Shown: positions 7,666 to 16,854, numbered from the stretch's first letter. The stretch: 38,730 bases of DNA from Bacillota bacterium (GCA_023431215.1 JAEYXR010000034.1:1-38730); one strand, 5' to 3'. Notes: generated by a model from the letters alone, not told the origin. Program-made: numbers and translations.

Positions 7666-9891
7666 ATGAAAAAACAGCTAAAAATCGGCGGTATGTACTG
7701 TGCCGCCTGTTCGGCAAATTTAGAGAAAATGCTGCTGCGCCGAAAGGGTGTATTGTCGGCTGCAGTAAACATTGCAACCGAAACAGCAACCGTTGAATAT
7801 GACGAAAAGCTTTTGAACATGGACGGGATTACCGAGGTGGTAGAAAACTGCGGCTTTTTTGTTGCCGCAGACGAAACACCCGAACTGGAAAAAGCGAGGA
7901 AGCAAAAATACTACAAAAGCCTGCGCACCCGCATGATCATTGCGTTGGTGTTTGCTGTGCCGTTATTTTATCTGGCAATGGCACCCATGATTACCGATCA
8001 GCTACCTTATCCAGCTGTTCTTGCGGGAATGGAAAATGCCGGACGATTGGCAGTTGTACAACTGATTCTTTGCCTGCCTGTTCTGGCAGCGGGGTATAGC
8101 TTTTTTACCGTGGGCTTTGCCCAGCTTTGGCGGCGTACCCCCAACATGGATAGCCTGATTGCCATTGGCACCACAGCGGCATTTGGCTACAGTGTATACT
8201 CCACCATGCAGGTGCTGGGAGGCAATGCCCATGCAATTCACAGCCTCTACTTTGAGGGTGCGTCTATGATTATTGCCCTTGTACTGGTGGGTAAGGTGAT
8301 GGAAAACCGCTCCAAGGGTCGTACGGGAGAAGCCATTAAGCGGCTCATGGATCTTGCGCCCAAAACTGCACGGGTAGAGCGGGACGGTAAGGAGGAAGAA
8401 ATTCCGCTGGCACAGGTACTGGTGGGGGATATTTTGGTGGTTAGACCCGGCGAGCGTGTTCCCACCGACGGTGTGGTTCTCTCCGGAAGTACTTCGGTGG
8501 ATGAAAGTATGCTTACTGGCGAAAGTATGCCGGTTGATAAAACAGAGGGGGACACTCTGGTGGGTGCTTCCTTGAATAAAAACGGGTTTGTGCGGATGAA
8601 AGCCACTAAGGTGGGACGAGATACCGCCCTTGCACAAATCATTAAGCTGGTTGAGGATGCCCAGGGCTCCAAGGCGCCCATTGCCCGTCTGGCTGACAAG
8701 GTAGCAGGCATCTTTGTACCGGTGGTGATGTTGATTGCGGTGCTTTCTGCGGCAGCGTGGCTGCTTGCGGGGGAAAGTGCCGGCTTTGCGGTTTCTGTGT
8801 TTATTGCAGTGTTGGTCATTGCCTGCCCCTGTGCACTGGGGCTTGCAACCCCAACTGCCATTATGGTAGGTACCGGCAAGGGAGCCCAACACGGTGTATT
8901 GTTTAAAAATGCTGAAGCTTTGGAGCGGATGCAACAGGTTGACATGGTGATATTTGATAAGACAGGTACCATCACCGAGGGTAAGCCCAAGGTTACCGAC
9001 CTTTTGCCTGTGGGAATGGATGAAACTGAGCTTTTGCGTTTGGCTGCCTCCTGTGAACATGCTTCGGAGCATCCCTTGGGAGAGGCCATTGTAGCCGAAG
9101 CTGAAGCCAGAAATATTCCCCTTACTGCGGTGGAAAATTTTGAGGCACATACGGGTCATGGCATTTCTGCTGTGGTAGAAGGTAGGTCAGTACGCATTGG
9201 CAACAGTGATTTTATTGGCGCGCAGGATACATCTGCCGCCGACGCCTTGGCTGAGCAGGGAAAAACCCCCATGTTTGTGTCTGTTGACGAGGTATATGCA
9301 GGTGTTATTGCCGTTGCAGACGTGCTGAAGCCTGACAGTGTTGCTGCAGTGGCCAAGCTGCGCCAAATGGGTGTTGACACAGCAATGATTACCGGTGACA
9401 ACAATCGTACTGCTGCTGCCATTGCAAAACAGGCTGGTATTGATACCGTATTTGCCCAGGTACTGCCTCAGGACAAGGCCGCCCATGTAGAACGGCTGAT
9501 GGAAAAGGGCAGGGTGGTGGCAATGGTGGGTGACGGCATCAATGATGCCCCCGCTCTTACCCGCGCAGATGTGGGTGTCGCCATAGGCAACGGCACAGAT
9601 GTTGCCATTGAGGCTGCGGATGTGGTACTGGTGCGGGGCAGTATCAGCGGCGTGGTTACTGCCATTGCCCTTGGACGGGCCACCATTCGCAACATCAAGC
9701 AAAACCTATTCTGGGCGTTTTGTTATAACTCCCTGGGAATTCCCGTTGCGGCGGGGCTATTGCATCTGTTTGGCGGCCCTTTGCTTAACCCCATGGTGGC
9801 AGCTGCAGCCATGAGTCTCTCATCGGTTTCGGTGGTTGGCAATGCACTGCGGTTGGGACGCTTTCAGCCCCCGGAGGTAACAGAGCAATGA
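7666..9891 (+). CDS. copA: Copper-translocating P-type ATPase
   Basis: A 741-residue P1B-type ATPase. One N-terminal HMA domain (GMYCAAC, Cys12 and Cys15) is followed by membrane helices, the actuator loop with TGES, the transmembrane metal site CPC (Cys387, Cys389), the phosphorylation motif DKTGT (Asp431), the HP motif (His469-Pro470 in SEHPLGEA) and the hinge GDGINDAP (from Gly622). The CPC motif plus the C-terminal MxxSS-type segment (AAAMSLSSVSVVGNALRL) indicates Cu(I)/Ag(I) export. It lies 113 bp after the CopZ-like gene and overlaps sfsA by 4 bp. No CsoR or CopY regulator is in the window. Confidence 0.95.
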   Translation: MKKQLKIGGMYCAACSANLEKMLLRRKGVLSAAVNIATETATVEYDEKLLNMDGITEVVENCGFFVAADETPELEKARKQKYYKSLRTRMIIALVFAVPLFYLAMAPMITDQLPYPAVLAGMENAGRLAVVQLILCLPVLAAGYSFFTVGFAQLWRRTPNMDSLIAIGTTAAFGYSVYSTMQVLGGNAHAIHSLYFEGASMIIALVLVGKVMENRSKGRTGEAIKRLMDLAPKTARVERDGKEEEIPLAQVLVGDILVVRPGERVPTDGVVLSGSTSVDESMLTGESMPVDKTEGDTLVGASLNKNGFVRMKATKVGRDTALAQIIKLVEDAQGSKAPIARLADKVAGIFVPVVMLIAVLSAAAWLLAGESAGFAVSVFIAVLVIACPCALGLATPTAIMVGTGKGAQHGVLFKNAEALERMQQVDMVIFDKTGTITEGKPKVTDLLPVGMDETELLRLAASCEHASEHPLGEAIVAEAEARNIPLTAVENFEAHTGHGISAVVEGRSVRIGNSDFIGAQDTSAADALAEQGKTPMFVSVDEVYAGVIAVADVLKPDSVAAVAKLRQMGVDTAMITGDNNRTAAAIAKQAGIDTVFAQVLPQDKAAHVERLMEKGRVVAMVGDGINDAPALTRADVGVAIGNGTDVAIEAADVVLVRGSISGVVTAIALGRATIRNIKQNLFWAFCYNSLGIPVAAGLLHLFGGPLLNPMVAAAAMSLSSVSVVGNALRLGRFQPPEVTEQ

Positions 9892-10580
9892 GATACCCCG
9901 ACGTAACGGCGGCAGTGTTTTTGCAGCGCCCCAACCGGTTTATAGCCCACTGCCTGGTGGAGGGGCAACCGGTGATAGCCCATGTGCCCAACACAGGGCG
10001 CTGCCGTGAACTGCTCATACCCGGCTGCACCGTATATTTAAGCCGCAGTCAAAACCCCGGGCGTAAAACGCCTTATACCTTAATCTGCGTAGAAAAAGGG
10101 AACCTGCTGATTAATATGGATAGTCAGGCGCCAAACCGTGTAACGGAGGAAGCGCTGAAAAGTGGTGTTTTACAGTTAACCCGTCAGCCGGCTCTGGCTG
10201 TAAAGCGGGAGGTATTCTTTGGTGAAAGCCGTTTGGATTTTATGGTGGAAGCACCGGAAGAAAGGGCTTTTGTTGAAGTAAAGGGAGTTACCTTGGAGGA
10301 AAACGGTGAAGTTCGTTTTCCGGATGCGCCCACACTTCGGGGATTAAGGCACATGGAGGAGCTGGAAAAGGCAGTGGAGCAGGGATATACTGCTCACGTG
10401 CTGTTTGTGGTGCAGATGGCAAGGGCCGATTATTTTAGGCCCAACGATGCCACACAACCGCAGTTTGGCCAAATGCTGCGACATATTGCAAAATCAGGTG
10501 TGGGGATGTCGGCATATCTTTGTAGCACATCGCCGGATGAGCTTTCCTTAAGCACCCCAATTCCCATTCGACTCAATTAA
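9888..10580 (+). CDS. sfsA: SfsA family protein (sugar fermentation stimulation protein homolog)
   Basis: A 230-residue protein of normal SfsA length. Conserved segments include the N-terminal FLQRPNRFIAHC, HVPNTGRCRELL, the nuclease-like core SRLDFMVEAPEERAFVEVKGVTL (PD-(D/E)xK-like D..E.K), FPDAPTLRGLRHMEEL and the late VQMARADYFRPND. E. coli SfsA was named from sugar-fermentation phenotypes; nucleic-acid binding or a nuclease fold has been proposed, and the biochemical role is unsettled. It starts at ATG in an ATGA overlap with the copA stop, indicating translational coupling in a copper operon, which is not a typical pairing. Confidence 0.92.
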   Translation: MRYPDVTAAVFLQRPNRFIAHCLVEGQPVIAHVPNTGRCRELLIPGCTVYLSRSQNPGRKTPYTLICVEKGNLLINMDSQAPNRVTEEALKSGVLQLTRQPALAVKREVFFGESRLDFMVEAPEERAFVEVKGVTLEENGEVRFPDAPTLRGLRHMEELEKAVEQGYTAHVLFVVQMARADYFRPNDATQPQFGQMLRHIAKSGVGMSAYLCSTSPDELSLSTPIPIRLN

Positions 10581-10635
10581 CATAATCAATATAAGGTGGC
10601 GGTAGCTTTGCTGCCAGATGATAATGCGCTTTGTA

Positions 10636-10686
10636 CCCCTGCAAAATTTTTCCTTCTAAAAGGGATTTTTGCAGGGGCATTTTTAT
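10636..10686 (+). terminator. Rho-independent terminator after sfsA
   Basis: An 11-bp stem CCCCTGCAAAA (10636-10646) / TTTTGCAGGGG (10667-10677) is followed by CATTTTTAT. It ends the copZ-copA-sfsA transcript. Confidence 0.88.
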
Positions 10687-10750
10687 ATAAGCTGGGGGAT
10701 TTAAGCAGTAGCTTTGTCTTAATCAAACAGCTGTTGCTTGCTTTTTCAAA

Positions 10751-10778
10751 AATATGTATTTAACGTAAAATACATATT
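10751..10778. repeat. Perfect 11-bp inverted repeat
   Basis: AATATGTATTT (10751-10761) and AAATACATATT (10768-10778) are exact inverted repeats with a 6-nt spacer, about 55 bp upstream of the -35 of the next promoter. It may be a regulator-binding site; no T-tract suggests termination. Confidence 0.6.
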
Positions 10779-10831
10779 AAGGCAATTCTGTATGCCGCCA
10801 AACATTCTATCAAACAAGACAAAATTAGACA

Positions 10832-10861
10832 TTGACATAACAATTATTGTTACGATAAAAT
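10832..10861 (+). promoter_or_regulatory. Promoter with palindromic candidate operator in the spacer
   Basis: TTGACA (10832-10837), an 18-bp spacer and TAAAAT (10856-10861). The spacer contains the perfect 7-1-7 inverted repeat TAACAAT-T-ATTGTTA (10838-10852). This is where a repressor would block RNA polymerase; the ArsR-like product of the following gene is the obvious candidate (autoregulation, inferred). Confidence 0.7.
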
Positions 10862-10935
10862 GGTGTTACACGTAAAATTTACTAATTGTTTTTTACAAAA
10901 CTCTTAACACATTGAAAGCCTCAGGAGGGCATAAA

Positions 10936-11535
10936 ATGGCAAAACTAAAAAAAGTCAGCCTACAGGGTGAAACAGCACTGCGCATTTTTATGCTACCTTT
11001 GCGTCAGGATATTTTAAGGCTGCTGCAGGTGCACGGTGAAGCAATGACGGCAAAACAAATTGCAGATACGCTTCATATCACCCCGTCGTCGGCAAAGCAC
11101 CACCTGCTGAAGCTGGCCTCCATCGGTCTGGTGGAAGAAGACCATACCGAGCTTATCCATGGCATTACCGCCCGTTATTATCGGCGCATTCCTGCAGAAA
11201 TCAGCATGGGTGGAGATAACATTGATGACCCTAGTCACCCCAAGAAGGTTGCGGTGCTGCGTTCGGTGGTATCTAAAATATTAGATAATTTTTTTAAGCA
11301 TGCTTATACGCGTCCCCAACGCACAGCCACCAATTATGGGGGAGATATTTATACCGGCGTGGTACATCTGACTCCTGAGGATGCTGTCAGGCTGGATGCC
11401 ATGATTACTGACTTTTTTGCAGAGCATGAAAATCCCGGGGAAGGCACCAGGCCCTATGAATATGCGCTGATAGCGTTTCCGGCTGAACAGACATCCATGA
11501 AGACGGCCAAAAAGAAACAGAAGGGAGAGGAGTAG
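10936..11535 (+). CDS. ArsR-like winged-helix transcriptional regulator
   Basis: A 199-residue protein with an N-terminal winged helix-turn-helix (LRQDILRLLQ, MTAKQIADTLHITPSSAKHHLLKL, GLVEED, then ARYYRRI), the ArsR/HTH_20 pattern. The C-terminal ~100 residues are a probable ligand or dimerisation domain I do not recognise; they lack obvious cysteine metal sites. The frame runs up to a TTG at 10912, but ATG 10936 is preferred because AGGAGG lies 7 nt before it. The stop is 2 bp before the MFS exporter start, so the two form an operon. Likely role: ligand-responsive repressor of itself and the exporter. Confidence 0.82.
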   Translation: MAKLKKVSLQGETALRIFMLPLRQDILRLLQVHGEAMTAKQIADTLHITPSSAKHHLLKLASIGLVEEDHTELIHGITARYYRRIPAEISMGGDNIDDPSHPKKVAVLRSVVSKILDNFFKHAYTRPQRTATNYGGDIYTGVVHLTPEDAVRLDAMITDFFAEHENPGEGTRPYEYALIAFPAEQTSMKTAKKKQKGEE

Positions 11536-11537
11536 CA

Positions 11538-12791
11538 GTGAACCAACGCTTTGCATCCTTCTTGCTGTTTCTGAATTATTTATCCACAGGGCTTCTTACA
11601 CCGGTCATGAGCCTGATGGTTTTGGAACAGGGAATCACCCTGGGGCAGCTTGCATTGGCTTTGGGAATTTATTCTGCCACCGTACTGGTGCTGGAGGTAC
11701 CCTCCGGCATTGCCTGTGACATGGTAGGCCGCAAAGGTGTTTTTGTGCTGTCACAGGTACTGCAAATTCCTGCATTCTGGTTGGTTTCCCACAGTGGCAA
11801 TGCTTTGTGGATTTGTGCCATAGGTTTTATTTTTTATGGTACGGCTCGTGCGTTTAGCACAGGATCTTTGGAGGCTATGCTTATAGATGCAGCCATAGAG
11901 CGTGACGGTAAGGCAGGCCTGCCCAGAATTACAAGCAACCTGATGGTAGCTGAGGGCACTGGACTGGCGGTAGGATCTCTTATCGGTGGTGCACTGCCAT
12001 CCATTTTTTCGGTGGAGGGTGCCGCCGGTAGCCTATACATCGGAAACTTGTGGGGTAAGCTATTATTAAGCGGCGCTATTGCACTTCTGGCATGGTTTGG
12101 CATTCATGGTGACTATAAGAGTAAGGAAGAACGGCCAAAGCTTGGGCAGCATTTGAGGGAAGCCGCCATGGCCATCTCCCAAAGCAGTATTATTCAGGGT
12201 GTTCTCATCTCTATGGTAGCCACCGGTTTCTTTTTTGCGGGGTTAGAAACCTATTGGCAGCCACGCCTTCTGGAGCTGCTGCCCAACCAAAGCTATTTGT
12301 GGATGACCGGCGTGCTGGCCTGTCTTTATTTTGCATGCTCACTGGGGGGCTCGGCGCTTGTCCGCATAGTTATGGAGCGTTGGCAGCAAAGTATTTTACC
12401 GGTACTGCTGTATTTTGGCTGCCGAAGCTTCATGTGCGTTGCACTGATGCTTCTTGCGGCACAGCAAGGGCTGGGAGGATTCGTCGTATTTTATTGTGCC
12501 ACCTACCTGATGATGGGTTCTGCCAATGTGGTAGAAGGTGTACTGCTTAACAGCGAAACCCCCAGCAGTATGCGTTCCTCTATGATTTCGGTGAGCTCCT
12601 TGCTGATGCAGTGCGGTGCCATGGTGGCGTCTCTGCTGTTTGGGTGGATGATGAATTTTTCTACCATTTTGGAGGTTTGGTTTGTTGCAGCAGTTATGAT
12701 AGGGGTATCTGCAGTTTTGATGCTGATGAAAGCGGGAAAAAAGGGTGCCCAACTGCGGCTCACTCCCAAAGAGGAAGAAGCCTGCTCGTAA
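11538..12791 (+). CDS. MFS transporter, probable efflux pump
   Basis: A 417-residue protein with about 12 membrane helices. The loop 2-3 motif DMVGRKGVF (MFS motif A) follows TM2, and TM5 is glycine rich (VAEGTGLAVGSLIGGALPS), resembling drug/H+ antiporters. It starts at GTG 11538 behind GGGAGAGGAG, immediately after the regulator stop, and is followed by a strong terminator at 12841. The ArsR-like regulator plus MFS pair suggests inducible export of a toxic compound; the substrate is unknown. Confidence 0.85.
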   Translation: MNQRFASFLLFLNYLSTGLLTPVMSLMVLEQGITLGQLALALGIYSATVLVLEVPSGIACDMVGRKGVFVLSQVLQIPAFWLVSHSGNALWICAIGFIFYGTARAFSTGSLEAMLIDAAIERDGKAGLPRITSNLMVAEGTGLAVGSLIGGALPSIFSVEGAAGSLYIGNLWGKLLLSGAIALLAWFGIHGDYKSKEERPKLGQHLREAAMAISQSSIIQGVLISMVATGFFFAGLETYWQPRLLELLPNQSYLWMTGVLACLYFACSLGGSALVRIVMERWQQSILPVLLYFGCRSFMCVALMLLAAQQGLGGFVVFYCATYLMMGSANVVEGVLLNSETPSSMRSSMISVSSLLMQCGAMVASLLFGWMMNFSTILEVWFVAAVMIGVSAVLMLMKAGKKGAQLRLTPKEEEACS

Positions 12792-12840
12792 GGCAGCGAA
12801 TCTTTTATCAAGAACGTCCCATGTGCATATTTTAAAAAGC

Positions 12841-12889
12841 AAACAGAGCTCACGGATGTATGATACATTCGTGGGCTCTGTTTATTATG
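12841..12889 (+). terminator. Long bidirectional terminator between convergent operons
   Basis: A stem of about 20 bp with a few mismatches: AAACAGAGCTCACGGATGTA pairs with the segment ending GTGGGCTCTGTTT (12841-12883), followed by ATTATG. It lies between the MFS gene (plus) and the aldolase gene (minus), and A-rich sequence on the far side suits minus-strand termination too. Confidence 0.8.
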
Positions 12890-12905
12890 TGAGGAAGAAA
12901 AGGAT

Positions 12906-13670
12906 TTATTTAAGCTTTGCCATACCCTCTCTGGCTTTGGTCATCATCATGGTAATATCATTGGACCAGCAGTTCATGGTCATTCCTTTTGCCTTGTACG
13001 GCAGCAGGTCTTCAGGGTTTCCTGTAAAGTGCACACCACAGCATTTGCCGCATTTTTTGGCAATTTCAATTACAGTATCCATAGCTTTTAAGAAATCGGG
13101 GTGCTGGTACTGACCCATAATACCCATGCTTTGAGAAAGATCGTTAGGGCCTACAAAGGCAGAATCAATGCCCTCTACACTTAAAATTTCTTCTAAATTT
13201 TTTATGCTGATGGGAGATTCTACCTGAATCATCATAATGGTATCTTCATTGGCAGTGTTCATATAAGCGGGAACATCTGCAATGGGCTGAAAGCAGCTGT
13301 GTCCCCGGAGCAAGGAAACACCCCGGTTACCCATAGGAGCATATTTTGATAGATTCAGCAGTGCCCTGGCTTCTTCCGCGGTATCGCAATTGGGCAGCAA
13401 CAAACCAAATGCCCCTGCATCCATATATTTCAACACCACCTCTCGGCGTGCCTCAGGAATACGCACCAAAACAGGCATGTTCAAAGCCCGACCACGGCCA
13501 ATGAGCCCGGCAACTGCGCTGTAGTCCAGCGAGCCGTGTTCGCAGTCAACAATGACATAATCCAGGCCGCAAACCTGCATCATATTAATGACGTCAGGCT
13601 CCATAAAGGTGGTAATCATGGTGCCGATAATAGATTCGCCGTTTTTTAGGCGTTGTTTTAAAGTAGACAT
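12906..13670 (-). CDS. HpaI/HpcH-type class II aldolase (2-oxo acid aldolase)
   Basis: A 254-residue metal-dependent aldolase of the HpcH/HpaI family. Visible catalytic features are VDCEHGSLD (His base), VLVRIPE (substrate Arg), IMIQVESP (metal-ligand Glu) and FVGPNDLSQS (metal-ligand Asp). Relatives include 2-dehydro-3-deoxyglucarate aldolase (GarL) and 4-hydroxy-2-oxoheptanedioate aldolase (HpaI), which cleave 4-hydroxy-2-oxo acids to pyruvate and an aldehyde. It is the last gene of the gntR-tctCBA cluster, 37 bp after tctA, so its substrate probably derives from a carboxylate imported by that transporter. The exact substrate cannot be read from the sequence. Confidence 0.88.
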   Translation of the reverse strand: MSTLKQRLKNGESIIGTMITTFMEPDVINMMQVCGLDYVIVDCEHGSLDYSAVAGLIGRGRALNMPVLVRIPEARREVVLKYMDAGAFGLLLPNCDTAEEARALLNLSKYAPMGNRGVSLLRGHSCFQPIADVPAYMNTANEDTIMMIQVESPISIKNLEEILSVEGIDSAFVGPNDLSQSMGIMGQYQHPDFLKAMDTVIEIAKKCGKCCGVHFTGNPEDLLPYKAKGMTMNCWSNDITMMMTKAREGMAKLK

Positions 13671-13707
13671 GGTGGGTAGTACCTCTTTTCTTCAGTGTAA
13701 AAACAAA

Positions 13708-15213
13708 TTAGACTGCCTTTGCAGTTTTTGTGACTTTGGCCTTTTTAAGCTCAGAACGTACAGTCATGATGACCACAGTAACTGTAATCAATAGGAAGAA
13801 AGCAGAAATGGGTTCGGTGAGGAAAGGCATAAAGCTGCCTTTGCTCTTCATTAGCCCTCTCAGCAGGTTGGTTTCCAAAATGGGACCAAGGATAATTCCC
13901 AAAAGGATGGGGCTCTCTGGAAAGTTGAATTTTTTCAGTAAATACCCAATAACGCCAAAAAGCAGCATGGCACCCACATCAAACACACGGTTGTTGACAC
14001 CAAATGCGCCCACGACACAGAAAGCGATGATAACGGGCAGCAAAATATTCTTGGGAATACTCAGCAGCTTAACAAAGAAGCGCATGCCAACAAATTCTGA
14101 AAACAGCATCATAAAGTTAGCTACAATCAGGGCTGCGAATATACCGTAGACCAGGACGCCCTGCTCCTGAAACAATGTGGGGCCGGGGGTAATGCCATGC
14201 ACCATAAATCCGGCAAGGATGATGGCGGTGGTGTTATCGCCTGGGATACCCAGGGTCATCAGCGGTACCAGGGCGCCGCCGGTAGAAGCGTTGTTAGAGG
14301 TTTCAGAGGCGATGATGCCGTCCACCACGCCGGTACCAAACTTTTCGGGATATTTGGAACGGTTTTTGATAACACCATAAGAGATAATGTTGCACACGCT
14401 GCCGCCCAGTCCCGGCAAAATGCCAATGCCGGTACCAATAAGCGAAGCAATAAGGGTATTAAATCCCTGGCCCTTAATATCTTCACGGGTAAAGCCAAAG
14501 CCTTTAATTTTATAATCAGAAACTTTATGATCTTCTTCTTTGTGCTTGCCCTCGGCAAACACCAAAATCTGAGAAACTGCGAAAAGACCAATGAGCGCAG
14601 GCAGCAGGTTCAAGCCGCCCTTTAGCTGGTTGATGCCAAAGGTAAAGCGGGGAAAGCCGGTAATGGGCGCCATACCCACAAAGGAGATGCAAAAACCAAG
14701 AAGTCCGCTGATAATGCCCTTGAGTACCGAACCGGAGGATAGGCTGGCAATCATGGTAAGAGAGAATGCCGCCAAAGAAAAATACTCATAGGGGCCAAAT
14801 TGCAGAGCCACCTTGGCAACGGTTGGGGCAACTAGCATCAACACAATGTAACTAAACAAACCGCCGATAAAGGAAAATACAATCCCCACGCCCAAGGCTT
14901 TGCCGGCCTCGCCGCGACTTGCCATGGGGTGACCGTCCCAACAGGTAGCAATGGAGGAGGCTGTACCGGGGATTTTAGGAAGAATGGCAGAAATAAGGCC
15001 GCCGGAGGTGCCGCCAATATACAGGCCCATAATCAAAGAAAGACCGGCGACAGGGTCCATTTTGTAGGTCATAGGCAAAAATAGTGCCACGCCCATGGTT
15101 ACACTGAGTCCGGGAATTGCACCAATGACGATACCTGCCACAACACCCAAAAGAATCAATGCCAAGGTAGGCAGATTCATAATAGAAAGAATACCAACGA
15201 TTGCTTGTTCCAT
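13708..15213 (-). CDS. tctA: Tripartite tricarboxylate transporter large permease subunit
   Basis: A 501-residue, highly hydrophobic protein with the TctA hallmark GAIPGLSVTMGVALFLPMTY near the N-terminus and a second glycine-proline-rich repeat (GIGILPGLGGSVCNIISYG), plus ALVPLMTLGIPGDNTTAIIL. It is the large membrane subunit of a secondary transporter that takes carboxylates from a periplasmic-type binding protein, here a lipoprotein. It starts with ATG behind AAGGAGGG, 13 bp after tctB. Together with tctB and tctC it forms a complete TTT system. Confidence 0.95.
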   Translation of the reverse strand: MEQAIVGILSIMNLPTLALILLGVVAGIVIGAIPGLSVTMGVALFLPMTYKMDPVAGLSLIMGLYIGGTSGGLISAILPKIPGTASSIATCWDGHPMASRGEAGKALGVGIVFSFIGGLFSYIVLMLVAPTVAKVALQFGPYEYFSLAAFSLTMIASLSSGSVLKGIISGLLGFCISFVGMAPITGFPRFTFGINQLKGGLNLLPALIGLFAVSQILVFAEGKHKEEDHKVSDYKIKGFGFTREDIKGQGFNTLIASLIGTGIGILPGLGGSVCNIISYGVIKNRSKYPEKFGTGVVDGIIASETSNNASTGGALVPLMTLGIPGDNTTAIILAGFMVHGITPGPTLFQEQGVLVYGIFAALIVANFMMLFSEFVGMRFFVKLLSIPKNILLPVIIAFCVVGAFGVNNRVFDVGAMLLFGVIGYLLKKFNFPESPILLGIILGPILETNLLRGLMKSKGSFMPFLTEPISAFFLLITVTVVIMTVRSELKKAKVTKTAKAV

Positions 15214-15226
15214 GAAAACGCCCTCC

Positions 15227-15697
15227 TTAACCCAAAATGCCCGCCGGAATCATAATGCTGAACACCTTGAGAAACAGCAAGTAGATTCCAACTGAAGCAA
15301 TAACCGAAATTGCGGCAAATTTTATATAATTAACCTGTTCCTTTTTAGAAACCAATATCATTTGCAGAAACAGATACACCATTGTTGTCAGAATAAACCC
15401 CACGGTACTCAGTAAGGAAATATATGCCAGCATCAAAACAAAGCTGGCAGCCATAACGCCATAAGCGGCGGGAACAGACTCTTTTTGAATAGGCCCGTAG
15501 GCTTTGGATGTGCGCACGCCTCTTATAATGAGCAGAATACTGAGTACAAGAAGAATAACTGCTGCCAGCTTAGGTACAAAATCGGCACCCAAACCGGTGT
15601 TGTTGCGCTGCTTAATAAATCCGCTTGCAACAAAGATAACAGTTGCAAACATAGCGGTTGCAATACCGGACATTAAGTCACCATATTTTTTAATCAC
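15227..15697 (-). CDS. tctB: Tripartite tricarboxylate transporter small subunit
   Basis: A 156-residue protein with four predicted membrane helices (TAMFATVIFVASGFI; LAAVILLVLSILLII; GVMAASFVLMLAYISLL; ISVIASVGIYLLFL), the TctB topology. It starts at GTG 15697 behind GGGAGG. It partners TctA in the membrane and lies between tctC and tctA in the usual C-B-A order. Confidence 0.9.
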   Translation of the reverse strand: MIKKYGDLMSGIATAMFATVIFVASGFIKQRNNTGLGADFVPKLAAVILLVLSILLIIRGVRTSKAYGPIQKESVPAAYGVMAASFVLMLAYISLLSTVGFILTTMVYLFLQMILVSKKEQVNYIKFAAISVIASVGIYLLFLKVFSIMIPAGILG

Positions 15698-15831
15698 AAA
15701 GATACCTCCCAGTTTAGTTGGCTAGGATTTTTACAGAAGAGAACAGGGGGATGGCGGCCGCCGGTGCAGACAAATTTTTATACTGGCTGCATCGACAGTC
15801 GCCTCAGAACAAAAGCTTTTAGGAGTAATCT

Positions 15832-16854
15832 TTAGGCAATAAACAGGTCTTTGTACTGAATCAAGTTCTCGTATACTTCGTTTGCGTAGGTTAAGGTTTC
15901 CTGAGGATTTTTATATTCAGCGGTAAGGAAGCTCCTGGAAGCCTCAGCAATAAATTCAGGGTTTTCGCAAACAGCCTTCATTGCAGCAGTAAACTTGTTG
16001 ACAACAGCCTCGGGGGTTCCTTTGGGCATGGCGCAGAAGAAGAATTTGTTAAAGTCCATGGCAAAGCCCTGCTCGGTGGTGGTCATCAGGTCAGGCATAA
16101 GAGGGTTACGTTCCTTGGAGCATAAACCAAGATTTATAAATTCGCCGTTTTTAAAGTATTCCTGATTCAGTCCGTACTGGGTATTGATGACATCGGTTTT
16201 ATGGCCCAACAGAGCGGTGGTTTTGGCAGCGTTGCCGCCAACATCAACCAGGTTGAAGTCGGTTTGGGTGATTGCTTCCAAGGCCAGACCAATGAGGTGG
16301 GGATAGCCGCCGGTCTGCATGCCAAACTCAACCTCACCGGGGTTTGCCTTTGCGTATTCTACCAGCTCGGGCAGGGTTTTATAGGGAGCATCCTTGTGAG
16401 TAGCCAAAACGGTGGTATTGTCCACAATGCAGGTGCCTGCCAGCTCAAAGCCTTCCTCAAGCTTATAGTCAATTAGGCCGGCAATTTCGGTAAGCATAGC
16501 CTCAGTATGAAAGAACAGAACAGAGTGGCCGTCGGGCTTGGAGTCCTTTACCTGGTCCATACCGATGGTGCCGCCGGCACCTTCTACGTTCACAACAACC
16601 ACAGATTTACCCAGTTCTTGCTCTAGGTATTTGGCAAACATACGGGCATTGAGGTCTGTATCACCGCCGGGCTTTAGGGGGACAATGAGCTGTACTGTAT
16701 CGGTGGGATACTCAACATCGGCAGCCTCAGAGGAGGAAACAGCAGGAGCCTCAGAGCTTACGTTGTTGCTTGATGCGGGAGCAGTAGAACCGCAGCCTGA
16801 AATAACAGCCATGGACAATGCCAGCAGTGCAGCCAAAATTTTTGTCTTTTTCAT
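15832..16854 (-). CDS. tctC: Tripartite tricarboxylate transporter substrate-binding lipoprotein
   Basis: A 340-residue Bug/TctC-type binding protein. The N-terminus is a lipoprotein signal (MKKTKILAALLALSMAVISGC, lipobox ISGC), followed by a Ser/Ala-rich linker that tethers it outside the membrane. The mature domain begins YPTDTVQLIVPLKPGGDTD, the conserved phosphate-loop-like carboxylate-binding segment, and continues with VVVVNVEGAGGTIGMDQV. It captures an organic anion for TctAB. ATG follows AAAAGGAG. The 134-bp gap to tctB contains no clear terminator. The operator palindrome at 16961-16973 lies upstream. Confidence 0.93.
   Translation of the reverse strand: MKKTKILAALLALSMAVISGCGSTAPASSNNVSSEAPAVSSSEAADVEYPTDTVQLIVPLKPGGDTDLNARMFAKYLEQELGKSVVVVNVEGAGGTIGMDQVKDSKPDGHSVLFFHTEAMLTEIAGLIDYKLEEGFELAGTCIVDNTTVLATHKDAPYKTLPELVEYAKANPGEVEFGMQTGGYPHLIGLALEAITQTDFNLVDVGGNAAKTTALLGHKTDVINTQYGLNQEYFKNGEFINLGLCSKERNPLMPDLMTTTEQGFAMDFNKFFFCAMPKGTPEAVVNKFTAAMKAVCENPEFIAEASRSFLTAEYKNPQETLTYANEVYENLIQYKDLFIA

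Larger units (their letters stand above)
10581..10935. other. Intergenic region of 355 bp
   Basis: It holds the sfsA terminator, an 11-bp inverted repeat at 10751-10778 and the promoter/operator of the ArsR-like gene, each listed separately. No gene was found. Confidence 0.7.

Noticed and set aside
8002..9159. 385-aa minus-strand ORF
   Set aside because: It is antisense to copA, His/Gly-rich without domain features; copA motifs are unambiguous.
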